Assembly (NCBI RefSeq): GCF_042180575.1
Contig: NZ_CP170094.1
Coordinates: 5,394,001-5,458,000 of the forward strand
Length of the DNA: 64,000 nucleotides
Reading direction: 5' to 3'
Origin: Bernardetia sp042180575
GTDB lineage: Bacteria; Bacteroidota; Bacteroidia; Cytophagales; Bernardetiaceae
A program made the position numbers and the translations under genes. The notes beneath the pieces are model-generated. The model made no database searches and was not told the DNA's origin. It saw only the letters and a program-made list of their open reading frames with translations. Shown here one piece after another: positions 53,248-60,536 of this stretch (its first letter is position 1; every line of letters begins with the position of its first letter).

Positions 53248-54256
53248 TTATTCCTCCCATTGTGTAGTGTATGGGTTATAATTACATTTTGTAGGTTTGG
53301 AGTATTGATTTTTTTCTGATTTATAAGCTCTACAATCCATACATATATAACGAAACTCACACTCTTTACATATATCAATTTCATCTTTTGTGATACTCCA
53401 CACTTTTCTAAATGAGTTACTATTAATTAAATTCTTAAAATCTATTTGTGAGATATGTCCAAAAGACTTTTCCATCGAAGGGCAGTTTTTTATATTTCCT
53501 TTTGTATCTATTCCTATTTTTCTATCTAAGCAGTTATTTACTTGTAATGATTCTTTAAAAAAACTTAGATTAGACATAAAGTAATGAGGTTTAATTAATC
53601 CACAATGTGTTTGGTCAGTAATTTTTTGTTTAGTATATAAAATAGAAATTGTGGATTGCTGTTCTGATTTCTCAAAAGGAGAATGGTGTAGAATAATTTG
53701 GTTTAACCTTCTATTTTGACTACGCAAAATAAGTATATTTTCGATAGTCCAGTTTTTGTTATATTTAATACTCAGATTAATAGTACGCATTGTTGAGGTT
53801 TCAAAGCTTCCTAAGATTTGATATATTTCTTCTATCTCTATACTTTTAAAAAAACGAATTTCTATTGCACTACAAAATAATTCACTCAATCGCTTGCTTA
53901 TATCTTCAAAATCATGAGTAGAATTTTCATCTACATCTATAATTGCATTTTTGACAGGATTAATAGTAATTTCAGAAGCGAAATCTATTGGAATAAATCT
54001 ATCTGGCGCATCGGTATCAAAAACCATATTCTTTTTCTTTTAGATAATTTATACAATCTAGTATGTTTTCTTTTTCTTCTTCATCTAAAGAAGATACATC
54101 TAATTGATTTTCAGATAGAAAAATATCACACAATTCATTAGGAATAAATAAAAAAGAATTTCGTTGTAAATCACAAATTGTGCTACGACTAGCTCCTCTA
54201 ACAGGCACACAACAAGCAAAAAGTAAAAAATAAAGTTGATTATTAATTTTTATCAT
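53248..54256 (-). CDS. gwsS: Grasp-with-spasm SPASM peptide maturase, reading frame split by a frameshift
   Basis: The N-terminal frame (54256 to 54017, 79 residues) reads LYFLLFACCVPVRGASRSTICDLQRNSFLFIPNEL, the usual opening of this family. It ends at EKEYGF. The second frame (54027 to 53248, 259 residues) starts MVFDTDAPDRFIPID and runs to the SPASM motif CKECEFRYICMDC near its end. Together they equal the usual length of about 338. The frames overlap by 11 bp at a run of five T. With four T the reading would be EYGFDTDAPD without a break. SPASM domains bind Fe-S clusters, but this protein has no radical SAM core. It acts with GwsG on GwsA. Either the gene is broken, or it is made as two coupled chains. 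Confidence 0.75.
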
Positions 54257-54294
54257 AGTTACAAGAAGAAATTTCGCACTCGGTTTTGTTAATT

Positions 54295-54537
54295 TTAGAA
54301 ATTGGGGGATAAGTCTGTATTAATGGGAATATTATTTATACAGCTTGAAATATGTTTGTGATAAGGTTTTGTATAAAAATTTTCGGTTTTATACTTTGAA
54401 GAAACTGCTAGTTTTACTTTAGTAGTTTTTTTTGGATTTATTTTTTTTGTTTCTGGTTGTTGTTCTTTTTCAGCTAAAAGACAGTTTAGAGAAATTAGTT
54501 TAATTTGTTGTTTATCTATTTTTTGATAATATTTCAT
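54295..54537 (-). CDS. Small unknown protein inside the gws operon
   Basis: 80 residues: MKYYQKIDKQQIKLISLNCL, then a Lys/Pro-rich middle (PETKKINPKKTTKVKLAVSS) and SSCINNIPINTDLSPNF. It lies 12 bp after gwsG and 38 bp before gwsS. The short hydrophobic start followed by a basic stretch is not a clear signal peptide. It could be a second precursor, an accessory protein or a remnant. I do not recognise it. Confidence 0.45.
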   Translation of the reverse strand: MKYYQKIDKQQIKLISLNCLLAEKEQQPETKKINPKKTTKVKLAVSSKYKTENFYTKPYHKHISSCINNIPINTDLSPNF

Positions 54538-54549
54538 TTTTTGTGCAAT

Positions 54550-55527
54550 TTAATTTTTGTCCATTTCTATTAATTTTTGAGCTATTTTTTGATTTAAATC
54601 ATAGCCACAAGAATCTGCCACAATACTATATTGTCCTGTTGGATTGACCTCTAAAAAATAATATTCTTTGTCTTCTTTGGAGCGTATAAAATCTAAAGAA
54701 CAACTATTCAAACCAATATGCTTGAGCATTCTATCCATTTTATCCTCTAATTCTTTTGGAAGTTGGTAGGGAACACTTCTTGGACTTTGTTGTGAGAAAC
54801 TAATTTTTCGTGAATCAACTTTAGTATGCTGACTATTTTGAGAAAAAATAGCTACTGAATAAAATGCTCCATCTAAATAATAAGAGCGAATTTCGTATAA
54901 CTTCTCAATATTTTTTTGTACAAGTGATGGATAAAAATTCTCATCTGGAAAAGTATCAATCTCTTTTTTGTCTATCAAAGTAGTAAACATAGAGTATGTT
55001 CCGTCTTCTTCTCTAAAAAATTCCATTTCATAAATTGATTTAGAAATCAAACTTGTATGCAACTCCATCAATTTATACAAATCCGTCTTTGTAGAAACAA
55101 TATAAGAATCTGGTGTTTTTATTTGAAAAGAATGTGCTGTACGAAGTATATCTAATTTGTGTACAGTCCAAACATGAGGAGGAATAAGCCATTTTTTATC
55201 TTTCAGAAAAGAAATTAATGTTTGTGTCAGAGTACGAAATTCATACGCAAGTTGATTCAAAATATTACTTTTGATACTATCTTTAGTATCTAAATAAAAA
55301 CTTGAATGAGAAAATCCTGCAAATTTATTCAACCAAACAACCTTAATCTCATCTAATAAAATTTTGTTTGTATCAATGATAAGTTCATTTGTTTGTATTG
55401 ATAAATAAACTTGTTGAGTTAGAAGTTGGTCTGCATTAATTCGAAGGTATGGATATTGATAGTGTTCCAACCACTCAACTACAAAATCTATATTGAAATC
55501 ATAACTAGCACTTAATAATAAAATCAT
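54550..55527 (-). CDS. gwsG: Grasp-with-spasm ATP-grasp peptide maturase
   Basis: 325 residues with the start MILLLSASYDFNIDFVVEWLEHYQYPYLRIN typical of RiPP ATP-grasp enzymes. The N-terminal domain (VVWLNKFAGFS, WLIPPHVWTVHKLDILRTA) precedes an ATP-grasp fold that ends in LNSCSLDFIRSKEDKEYYFLEVNPTGQYSIVAD, where Asp, Glu and Asn are metal ligands. Enzymes of this kind form side-chain ester or amide links between Thr/Ser/Lys and Asp/Glu in a precursor. The precursor gene is 73 bp upstream. The assignment to grasp-with-spasm rests on the SPASM partner. Confidence 0.88.
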   Translation of the reverse strand: MILLLSASYDFNIDFVVEWLEHYQYPYLRINADQLLTQQVYLSIQTNELIIDTNKILLDEIKVVWLNKFAGFSHSSFYLDTKDSIKSNILNQLAYEFRTLTQTLISFLKDKKWLIPPHVWTVHKLDILRTAHSFQIKTPDSYIVSTKTDLYKLMELHTSLISKSIYEMEFFREEDGTYSMFTTLIDKKEIDTFPDENFYPSLVQKNIEKLYEIRSYYLDGAFYSVAIFSQNSQHTKVDSRKISFSQQSPRSVPYQLPKELEDKMDRMLKHIGLNSCSLDFIRSKEDKEYYFLEVNPTGQYSIVADSCGYDLNQKIAQKLIEMDKN

Positions 55528-55600
55528 ATTTTTTTATATATAAAAATCAACAAAATATAAATATTTATATTTTGTTGATTTCAAGACAGTTTAATCGCAA

Positions 55601-55798
55601 TTATTCTTTGCTATCAAGTGGTGGAGCTTCTTCTACTCCTAAATCAAGTTTTACTTGAGTTTCCATATTTGCATCCCAGTAAGTAGTGTAAGGCATTGTA
55701 TCACCATTTTTTCTTCCACCAACAAAAGTTTCCATTTGAGATGCTTCCAATTTTGTAGCATTTAAGTTTTTGAGGTCTGATAATTTTACTTTTTTCAT
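55601..55798 (-). CDS. gwsA: Grasp-with-spasm precursor peptide
   Basis: 65 residues. The leader MKKVKLSDLKNLNATKLEASQMETFVGG resembles other Bacteroidota RiPP leaders and ends in a GG motif. The core (RKNGDTMPYTTYWDANMETQVKLDLG...) supplies Thr 38-39 and nearby acidic residues, plus VEEAPPLDSKE, as possible acceptors and donors for ester crosslinks. It is first in the operon. No C39 peptidase transporter or other export gene is in the window, so processing and export are unexplained. Confidence 0.8.
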   Translation of the reverse strand: MKKVKLSDLKNLNATKLEASQMETFVGGRKNGDTMPYTTYWDANMETQVKLDLGVEEAPPLDSKE

Positions 55799-55963
55799 AA
55801 TAATTAAAAAATTAAGGGATTAGATTAAAAAAACTCACGTTTGTGAATTTCTGTGTTACTTAACACATGGCAAGTATAACAAGAGTTATTGACATTAATG
55901 AAGTATGATTTATAAGCGTAACGTTTTGATTGATAAACGTTAATGAGTTATATCAAAATGCAC

Positions 55964-55999
55964 AAAAAAACCTTTCTAATTTTTTAGAAAGGTTTTTTT
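55964..55999. terminator. Strong hairpin terminator
   Basis: Perfect 15-bp stem aaaaaaacctttcta / tagaaaggttttttt, with runs of A and T on both sides. It follows the amidase gene (minus) by 26 bp. A 14-bp palindrome gtgttacttaacac lies at 55852-55865, in the gws leader side of the gap. Confidence 0.8.
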
Positions 56000-56024
56000 G
56001 GGTCAGATAATAAAAACTAGATAA

Positions 56025-57440
56025 TTATATTTGAGGAGCTTTGTATCCCCCAAAAATTTCTTCTAAGTGCTTTCCAACAGCAAAACAAATATCTTCACGA
56101 AACATATTTGCTGTAATCTGAACACCAATAGGCAAACCATCTTTTGAAGTACCACAACGAACAACCAAAGTAGGCAAACCCGAAAGATTATGAAGTTGAG
56201 TATAAACAAAATCACTTATAGAATCATAAGTAGTTCCGTGTAAAGGTGCTGCGCTAATCGTAACAGGCGAAATAATAACATCAGCAGTTTGAAAAACTCC
56301 GAGAAGTTGTTTTGTAATAATATCCCATTGCATCAAAAACATTTGAAAATCAGTCAAAGAAACTATATTCTCAGGTTTATCCATCTCAGCAAAGAGTTTT
56401 TGTAAAACAATTCCGTATTCTGTTGTATTAAAAAACTGTTCTAAGGCAAATTTTGTAGGCATACTTCCTCCTCCTCCAGCAAAAAGTGTAAACCAAGTAG
56501 AAAATGCTTTTTCTAAAAAAATAGGATTGATTTCTTCTACTGACTGAGTATCTTTTTTGAGTGAATCAACTACATTATTTATAGTTGTTGAGGTATCTGA
56601 ATCAATTTCTACAATTCCTTCAAAACCTGTATAATAAGCTACTTTAAGTTTTTTAATGTCTATTTTTTTGCTTGATTCTAATGGATATGTGATAGAACGT
56701 GGGTCTTGTCCATCACTTCCAATAAGCTGATGATAAACAAATTCCACATCATCGACATAACGAGCCATTGGAGAAGTATAAGCTAAAAAGCTAATCATTC
56801 CATTGGTTTCAGGCAAAATTCCAGTCAAAGGAACACGTCCACGAGTAGGTTTTATTCCCACAATTCCTGTATAATGAGCAGGCACACGAATACTTCCTCC
56901 TGCATCCGTTCCAATTCCTAATGGCGAGCCTTGAGCAGCAATTAAAGCAGACTCTCCTCCACTACTTCCACCAGAAGTACGATTTATGTCATAAGGATTA
57001 TTTGTTCTTCCATAAATTAAATTATCCGTTTCATAAGCTCCTCCAAATTCTGCCATATTACTACACCCTAACACAATAGCACCTGCATCTTCCAAACGCT
57101 GAACAATAGTAGAATTGGTTTGATTGATATTTCCTGCTAAACCTTTAAGACCAAATGTAGAAACTCCTCCTTTTACTTGTACATGGTCTTTTATTGTCAC
57201 TGGTAATCCTAAAAGAGGTTGTTTTTTATCTTTTTCTTTATTGTTGCTTTTATTATCTAACTCTTTTGCTTTTTCTCTTGCTTGTTCGTATAATGGAACA
57301 GCCATTGCATTTAAAGCAGGGTTTACTTCTTCAATTTTAGAAATATGAGCTTCTACAACTTCAGAAATTTTAAAATCATTTTTTTTTATGCCTTTTAAAA
57401 TATCAATAACAGATAATTCTGTGATAGTTTGTGTCTTCAT
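56025..57440 (-). CDS. Amidase signature family protein
   Basis: 471 residues. The Ser-cisSer-Lys triad is placed at VTIKDH (Lys near 83), TSGGSSGGESALIA (cis-Ser) and DAGGSIRVPAHYTGIVGIKPTRGRVP (nucleophile Ser). The family covers GatA and a range of amide hydrolases. The partners gatB and gatC are not here, and the C-terminal part (HGTTYDSISDFVYTQLHNLSGLPTLVVRCG) is of the stand-alone amidase type. The substrate is unknown. It is cytosolic, with no signal peptide. Confidence 0.88.
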   Translation of the reverse strand: MKTQTITELSVIDILKGIKKNDFKISEVVEAHISKIEEVNPALNAMAVPLYEQAREKAKELDNKSNNKEKDKKQPLLGLPVTIKDHVQVKGGVSTFGLKGLAGNINQTNSTIVQRLEDAGAIVLGCSNMAEFGGAYETDNLIYGRTNNPYDINRTSGGSSGGESALIAAQGSPLGIGTDAGGSIRVPAHYTGIVGIKPTRGRVPLTGILPETNGMISFLAYTSPMARYVDDVEFVYHQLIGSDGQDPRSITYPLESSKKIDIKKLKVAYYTGFEGIVEIDSDTSTTINNVVDSLKKDTQSVEEINPIFLEKAFSTWFTLFAGGGGSMPTKFALEQFFNTTEYGIVLQKLFAEMDKPENIVSLTDFQMFLMQWDIITKQLLGVFQTADVIISPVTISAAPLHGTTYDSISDFVYTQLHNLSGLPTLVVRCGTSKDGLPIGVQITANMFREDICFAVGKHLEEIFGGYKAPQI

Positions 57441-57555
57441 AATTGTTAATTAGGAGTCTTGAAAATAGGATTTTGTTGTGTTTTGTACATGATAAATGTA
57501 TTAAAATCTTATGGTTTTACAAATTTTTAGTCTTTATTAATTATGATTTATACAA

Positions 57556-57588
57556 AAAAAAAACTCAAATAAGATTTATTTGAGTTTT
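57556..57588. terminator. Hairpin between the amidase start and the insertion sequence
   Basis: 15-bp stem aaaaaactcaaataa / ttatttgagtttttt. It stands upstream of the amidase gene and left of the IS. On the plus strand it ends in a T-run, but no plus-strand gene precedes it. It may have terminated a gene that once ran from the right before the insertion. Confidence 0.6.
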
Positions 57589-57774
57589 TTGTTGTACTAT
57601 TGAAAGAAAGTCGTTGCAGGAAGTTTATAAATAAGACCTATCAGTTATATAAATCTTCAGATTTATGTAGTCAAGTAAATACACAAATACGCTAGTATAT
57701 TTGAATTTCAAATACAAATACACGGCCTTTAGGTTTGTAGTAGATAAAATAGATGTAATTTCTTATCTTGTATT

Positions 57775-57950
57775 TAAGAATTCATCTAGCAGATAGAGAA
57801 CCTATATCCACGGCAAGATTTTGAAATCTATATCCTGAATCAGCCTCTATCTGCTTTTATTCAATCTCAAACTCAAATAGTTTTCGGAGTATTTTTATTG
57901 ACCTAAAAATAAACTCATTAGATAAGGTTTTAAGTCTGATTGAATACGAT
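57775..57950 (+). ncRNA. Predicted bridge RNA of the IS110 element
   Basis: Stem-loop 1: agcagatagag (57788-57798) pairs with ctctatctgct (57845-57855), with a terminal hairpin agatt-ttga-aatct (57816-57829). Its 5' internal strand has CCACGGC (57808-57814), like the left flank cacggc (57721-57726). Its 3' strand has ATCCTGAA (57832-57839), the exact complement of ttcaggat at the right junction (59022-59029). Stem-loop 2: tattcaatc (57858-57866) pairs with gattgaata (57938-57946). It holds ATAGTTTTC (57877-57885), identical to the right end at 59016-59024, and ACCTAAA (57901-57907), the complement of the left end tttaggt (57728-57734). This is the target-loop then donor-loop order known from IS621. 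Confidence 0.65.
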
Positions 57951-57988
57951 GAATCACTTTAAATTAGTCACCCTAAATTAACTTTTTT

Positions 57989-59002
57989 ATGCCAACTTAC
58001 CAAAATTTTATAGGTATTGATGTGAGTAAAAACCATTTAGATATAGCTCTTTTTCAAGAAGGCAAACCCATCAAATACAAACATATTGTGAATAATTTAG
58101 AAAGTATAACTTCTTACCTTTCTTCTTTTCAAGACAAGCATGAAATTAAAGAAAGTTTGTTTTGTATGGAACATACAGGTGTTTACATTAACTGGCTTTT
58201 GGTTGCTTTTAGTGATTTTAAGTGTTCTATTTGGGTAGAAAATGCTCTTCAAGTAAAGCGTTCTGGAGGAGCTAATAGAGGTAAAAATGATAAAGTTGAT
58301 GCTGGGCGTATTGCTACTTATGCGTTTCGTTTTCAAGACAAAGCAAATCTATATTGTCCACCCAGTGAACAGCTAGAAGACTTAAAAACACTTCAAAAAC
58401 TACGTAAAACGCTAGTCAATCATAAACAAGAGTTAGAAACGTATGTCAATGAACAAAGTCAATTTAGTAAATCTTCTACTCAAAAACTGCTTGAAGAAAA
58501 CTCTAAAGCTACTTTAGAGCATTTGACACAAAGGATAAAAGAGCTTGAAGAAGAAATGAACCAAATTATAAAAAACGACCCACATCTTAAAGAACTCTAT
58601 CAATTAGCTACTTCCGTGACAGGAGTAGGAAAAGTAACTGCTATTCAGTTATTAGTAGCTACTGATGGATTTACTAAGTTTGATACAGCTAAACAATTAG
58701 CTTGTTATTGTGGTGTTGTTCCCTTTGAAAATTCTTCTGGAAAATTCAAAGGAAAAGCTAGAGTTTCAAAAATGGCTAATAAGCAACTTAAAACGGCTCT
58801 ACATATGTGTGCTTTATCAGCTTTACAAGTGGAAGGAGAATTAAGAGCTTATTATTTAAGAAAAGTAGCAGAAGGTAAGAATAAAATGAGTGTCATTAAT
58901 GCCTTGCGAAATAAAATTATTCAACGCATTTTCGCTTGTGTAAAAAACAAAGTTTTATACGATAGAAATGGAATAAATTTTAACAATTTTTCTAAAGGTT
59001 AG
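57989..59002 (+). CDS. IS110 family transposase (RNA-guided recombinase type)
   Basis: 337 residues. The N-terminal RuvC-like DEDD domain has IGIDVSKNHLDIALF (first Asp), CMEHTGVYINWLL (Glu) and GKNDKVDAGRIATYA (Asp pair). A coiled-coil linker follows (TLEHLTQRIKELEEEMNQII). The C-terminal Tnp_20 domain has VTGVGKVTAIQLLVATDGF, KQLACYCGVVPFENSSGKF and the serine region near ALHMCALSAL. The frame is intact, so the element may be active. It shares its 3' end with the remnant at 13783, so the family has moved in this genome more than once. Confidence 0.95.
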   Translation: MPTYQNFIGIDVSKNHLDIALFQEGKPIKYKHIVNNLESITSYLSSFQDKHEIKESLFCMEHTGVYINWLLVAFSDFKCSIWVENALQVKRSGGANRGKNDKVDAGRIATYAFRFQDKANLYCPPSEQLEDLKTLQKLRKTLVNHKQELETYVNEQSQFSKSSTQKLLEENSKATLEHLTQRIKELEEEMNQIIKNDPHLKELYQLATSVTGVGKVTAIQLLVATDGFTKFDTAKQLACYCGVVPFENSSGKFKGKARVSKMANKQLKTALHMCALSALQVEGELRAYYLRKVAEGKNKMSVINALRNKIIQRIFACVKNKVLYDRNGINFNNFSKG

Positions 59003-59026
59003 ACTTGGTTTTACCATAGTTTTCAG

Positions 59027-59101
59027 GATGCCGAATACATAGCTACTCAATCGCAAGATGCGAGCGAGAGCCATTTTGTTTCTTGTGAGGGAGCAGGGGA
59101 A
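59027..59101 (-). repeat. R-family repeat interrupted by the insertion sequence (right half)
   Basis: The minus-strand reading aligns with R1 and R2: cccctgct at one end, aatggct-tcgct in the middle, gctatgtattcggc at the other. It stops at the IS right end. The missing half, caaatacaaatacacggc, lies on the other side of the IS at 57709-57726. Confidence 0.6.
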
Positions 59102-59105
59102 TAAT

Positions 59106-59528
59106 TCAAATATACTTCAGTTTAATAGAACTTCCTGCTGATTTTGAATCATAAAATGCTTCAATTTTTCCCCATTCTAATTCTCGTTCTTTACCAAATT
59201 GTTCATCCAACCAGTCATTAAAACGAACTAGGTTTGTTTCCTCAACTTTCTTGTTCCATGAATCCCAACTTGGGTTTCTATCATAAGGTTTGTCTTGAAA
59301 AATAAACGTAAAACCGTCTAATTTTTTATCACGGAAGAGGAAAGATATATTAAAGTATAGTTTATCGATTTTGAGATTTTTAATCTCTATCCAATTCCAG
59401 TTATTACCCATCTGCTGAGTCTTTTGGGAAGTACCGAGTTGCCATTTTTCAATGGTTGATAAACTCGTTTGAGGAGTGATTCTGTGTTCATTATCAATTA
59501 AAAGATGCCCTGTCTTTATATCAAACAT
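59106..59528 (-). CDS. Hypothetical protein
   Basis: 140 residues with no signal peptide or TM. The sequence is rich in Trp and Lys (GNNWNWIEIKNLKIDKLYFNI, NPSWDSWNKKVEETNLVRF, DEQFGKERELEWGKIEAFYD). It has the look of small immunity-like or SMI1-like accessory proteins, but no motif is decisive. It lies 12 bp after a lipoprotein gene on the same strand and next to a toxin-island type repeat. Confidence 0.5.
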   Translation of the reverse strand: MFDIKTGHLLIDNEHRITPQTSLSTIEKWQLGTSQKTQQMGNNWNWIEIKNLKIDKLYFNISFLFRDKKLDGFTFIFQDKPYDRNPSWDSWNKKVEETNLVRFNDWLDEQFGKERELEWGKIEAFYDSKSAGSSIKLKYI

Positions 59529-59540
59529 TTATAGTTGAAT

Positions 59541-60092
59541 TTATTCCTGTAAACTAATTGTATCCAGAACTGCAAGATCAGTCGTATAGTTTTCTACATA
59601 AATCTGCCAAGCACCACCAGTACCATATTGTGGATTGGCAAGGGTACGAGCAATGGCTACAGTCGTTGTTGCATTGAGATCAAAAATACCTACATCTGGA
59701 CGATAGCCAAAAGTAGGGTGTGCCTTTACCTGCAAACTTTCCCAGTAAGGAGCTTTCAAAGTATCCGAATCAATCAATGTTTGAGCAATCGTATAGTATT
59801 CAGATTGCCCTGGAAGACCACCATATAAGTCCAAACCAGCAGGAATAGTAGCTGTTGCCCATTCATCAACACCAGGATAATCGCCAGAACCTTGCCATCC
59901 TTTGACTGTATTTAATAATGAGGTATCAGATACCCAAATCGCATCTATGCCCGTATCTGCTCTAAAAGCTTCAATAACAGAATTTGTTGGTATGCTTGTA
60001 TCATCACTTTCTTTACAAGAAGCTAGAGGCAACACAATAAGAGCAAATAACAATAAATGATAATTGCCTAATACTCTCTTCAAATGATTCAT
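59541..60092 (-). CDS. Lipoprotein of unknown function
   Basis: 183 residues. The signal MNHLKRVLGNYHLLLFALIVLPLASCKES has an LASC lipobox. The mature part contains IDAIWVSDTSLLNTVKGWQGSG, ATATIPAGLDLYGGLPGQSEYY and YGTGGAWQIYVENYTTDLAVLD. The last reads like a beta-rich surface module. Codon use is less AT-biased than in the immunity genes. A MITE-like fold-back lies 20 bp upstream of its start. I do not recognise the family. Confidence 0.55.
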   Translation of the reverse strand: MNHLKRVLGNYHLLLFALIVLPLASCKESDDTSIPTNSVIEAFRADTGIDAIWVSDTSLLNTVKGWQGSGDYPGVDEWATATIPAGLDLYGGLPGQSEYYTIAQTLIDSDTLKAPYWESLQVKAHPTFGYRPDVGIFDLNATTTVAIARTLANPQYGTGGAWQIYVENYTTDLAVLDTISLQE

Positions 60093-60111
60093 AATAGTTT
60101 GTAATTTAATA

Positions 60112-60237
60112 TAAGTAACTGGGCAAAATTATTTATAGGTTAACAAAATCTGTCTGACACCTCAAAGGTGTCTTGACAGTTTAAATTTCCATTTTCTAAT
60201 TCTTTTTTAGATATGTTTTATTTTGCTCAGTTACTTA
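60112..60237. repeat. 126-bp MITE-like element
   Basis: Terminal arms taagtaactgggcaaaat (60112-60129) and attttgctcagttactta (60220-60237) match in inverted orientation at 17 of 18 positions. An inner hairpin gacacctcaaaggtgtc is at 60155-60171. There is no coding capacity. It sits in the 5' leader of the lipoprotein gene and could affect its expression. Confidence 0.7.
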
Positions 60238-60287
60238 GTTATTGTAAAATAATTGCCAAAGATATAAAAAATATCAAGACATGTCAG

Positions 60288-60374
60288 CCCCTGCTGTCGC
60301 TTGTAAACCACAATGGATCGTTTCCAAACGAGTGAGCAATATGTATTTGGTATCTTGCCGTGTATTTGTATTTC
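60288..60374 (+). repeat. Diverged R-family repeat R4
   Basis: It begins cccctgctgtcgcttg and ends ttgccgtgtatttgtattt, with atgtatttgg in the same place as R1 and R2. Its reverse strand reads aaatacaaatacacggcaag, the same as the left flank of the insertion sequence. It therefore shows what the empty target looked like. Confidence 0.6.
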
Positions 60375-60536
60375 TAAAGTAACACAAAAATCTATTTACA
60401 CAAATCTAAGGGTGTAACGTCAAAGTCAAAAAAATACAACTTAAAATAACAAATATAACAATGGTAAAGTCTTATTTGAAAATTTTTTACCATACTTATT
60501 AAGAATGTAATTTGTACTTCATTTACTTCTTAAATT

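Larger units (their letters stand above)
57727..59026 (+). mobile_element. Complete IS110-group insertion sequence, about 1.3 kb
   Basis: The transposase gene has a long non-coding left end (about 262 bp) and a short right end (about 24 bp after the stop). This is the IS110-group layout, which lacks terminal inverted repeats. The left edge is set where the flank caaatacaaatacacggc stops matching the R repeats. The right edge is set where gccgaatacatagc starts matching them again, and by the shared end with the remnant at 13783. Both edges are uncertain by about 5 bases. Confidence 0.8.

Noticed and set aside
53196..53384. Minus-strand 62-codon frame
   Set aside because: It overlaps the 3' end of gwsS in another frame and shows no family signal.
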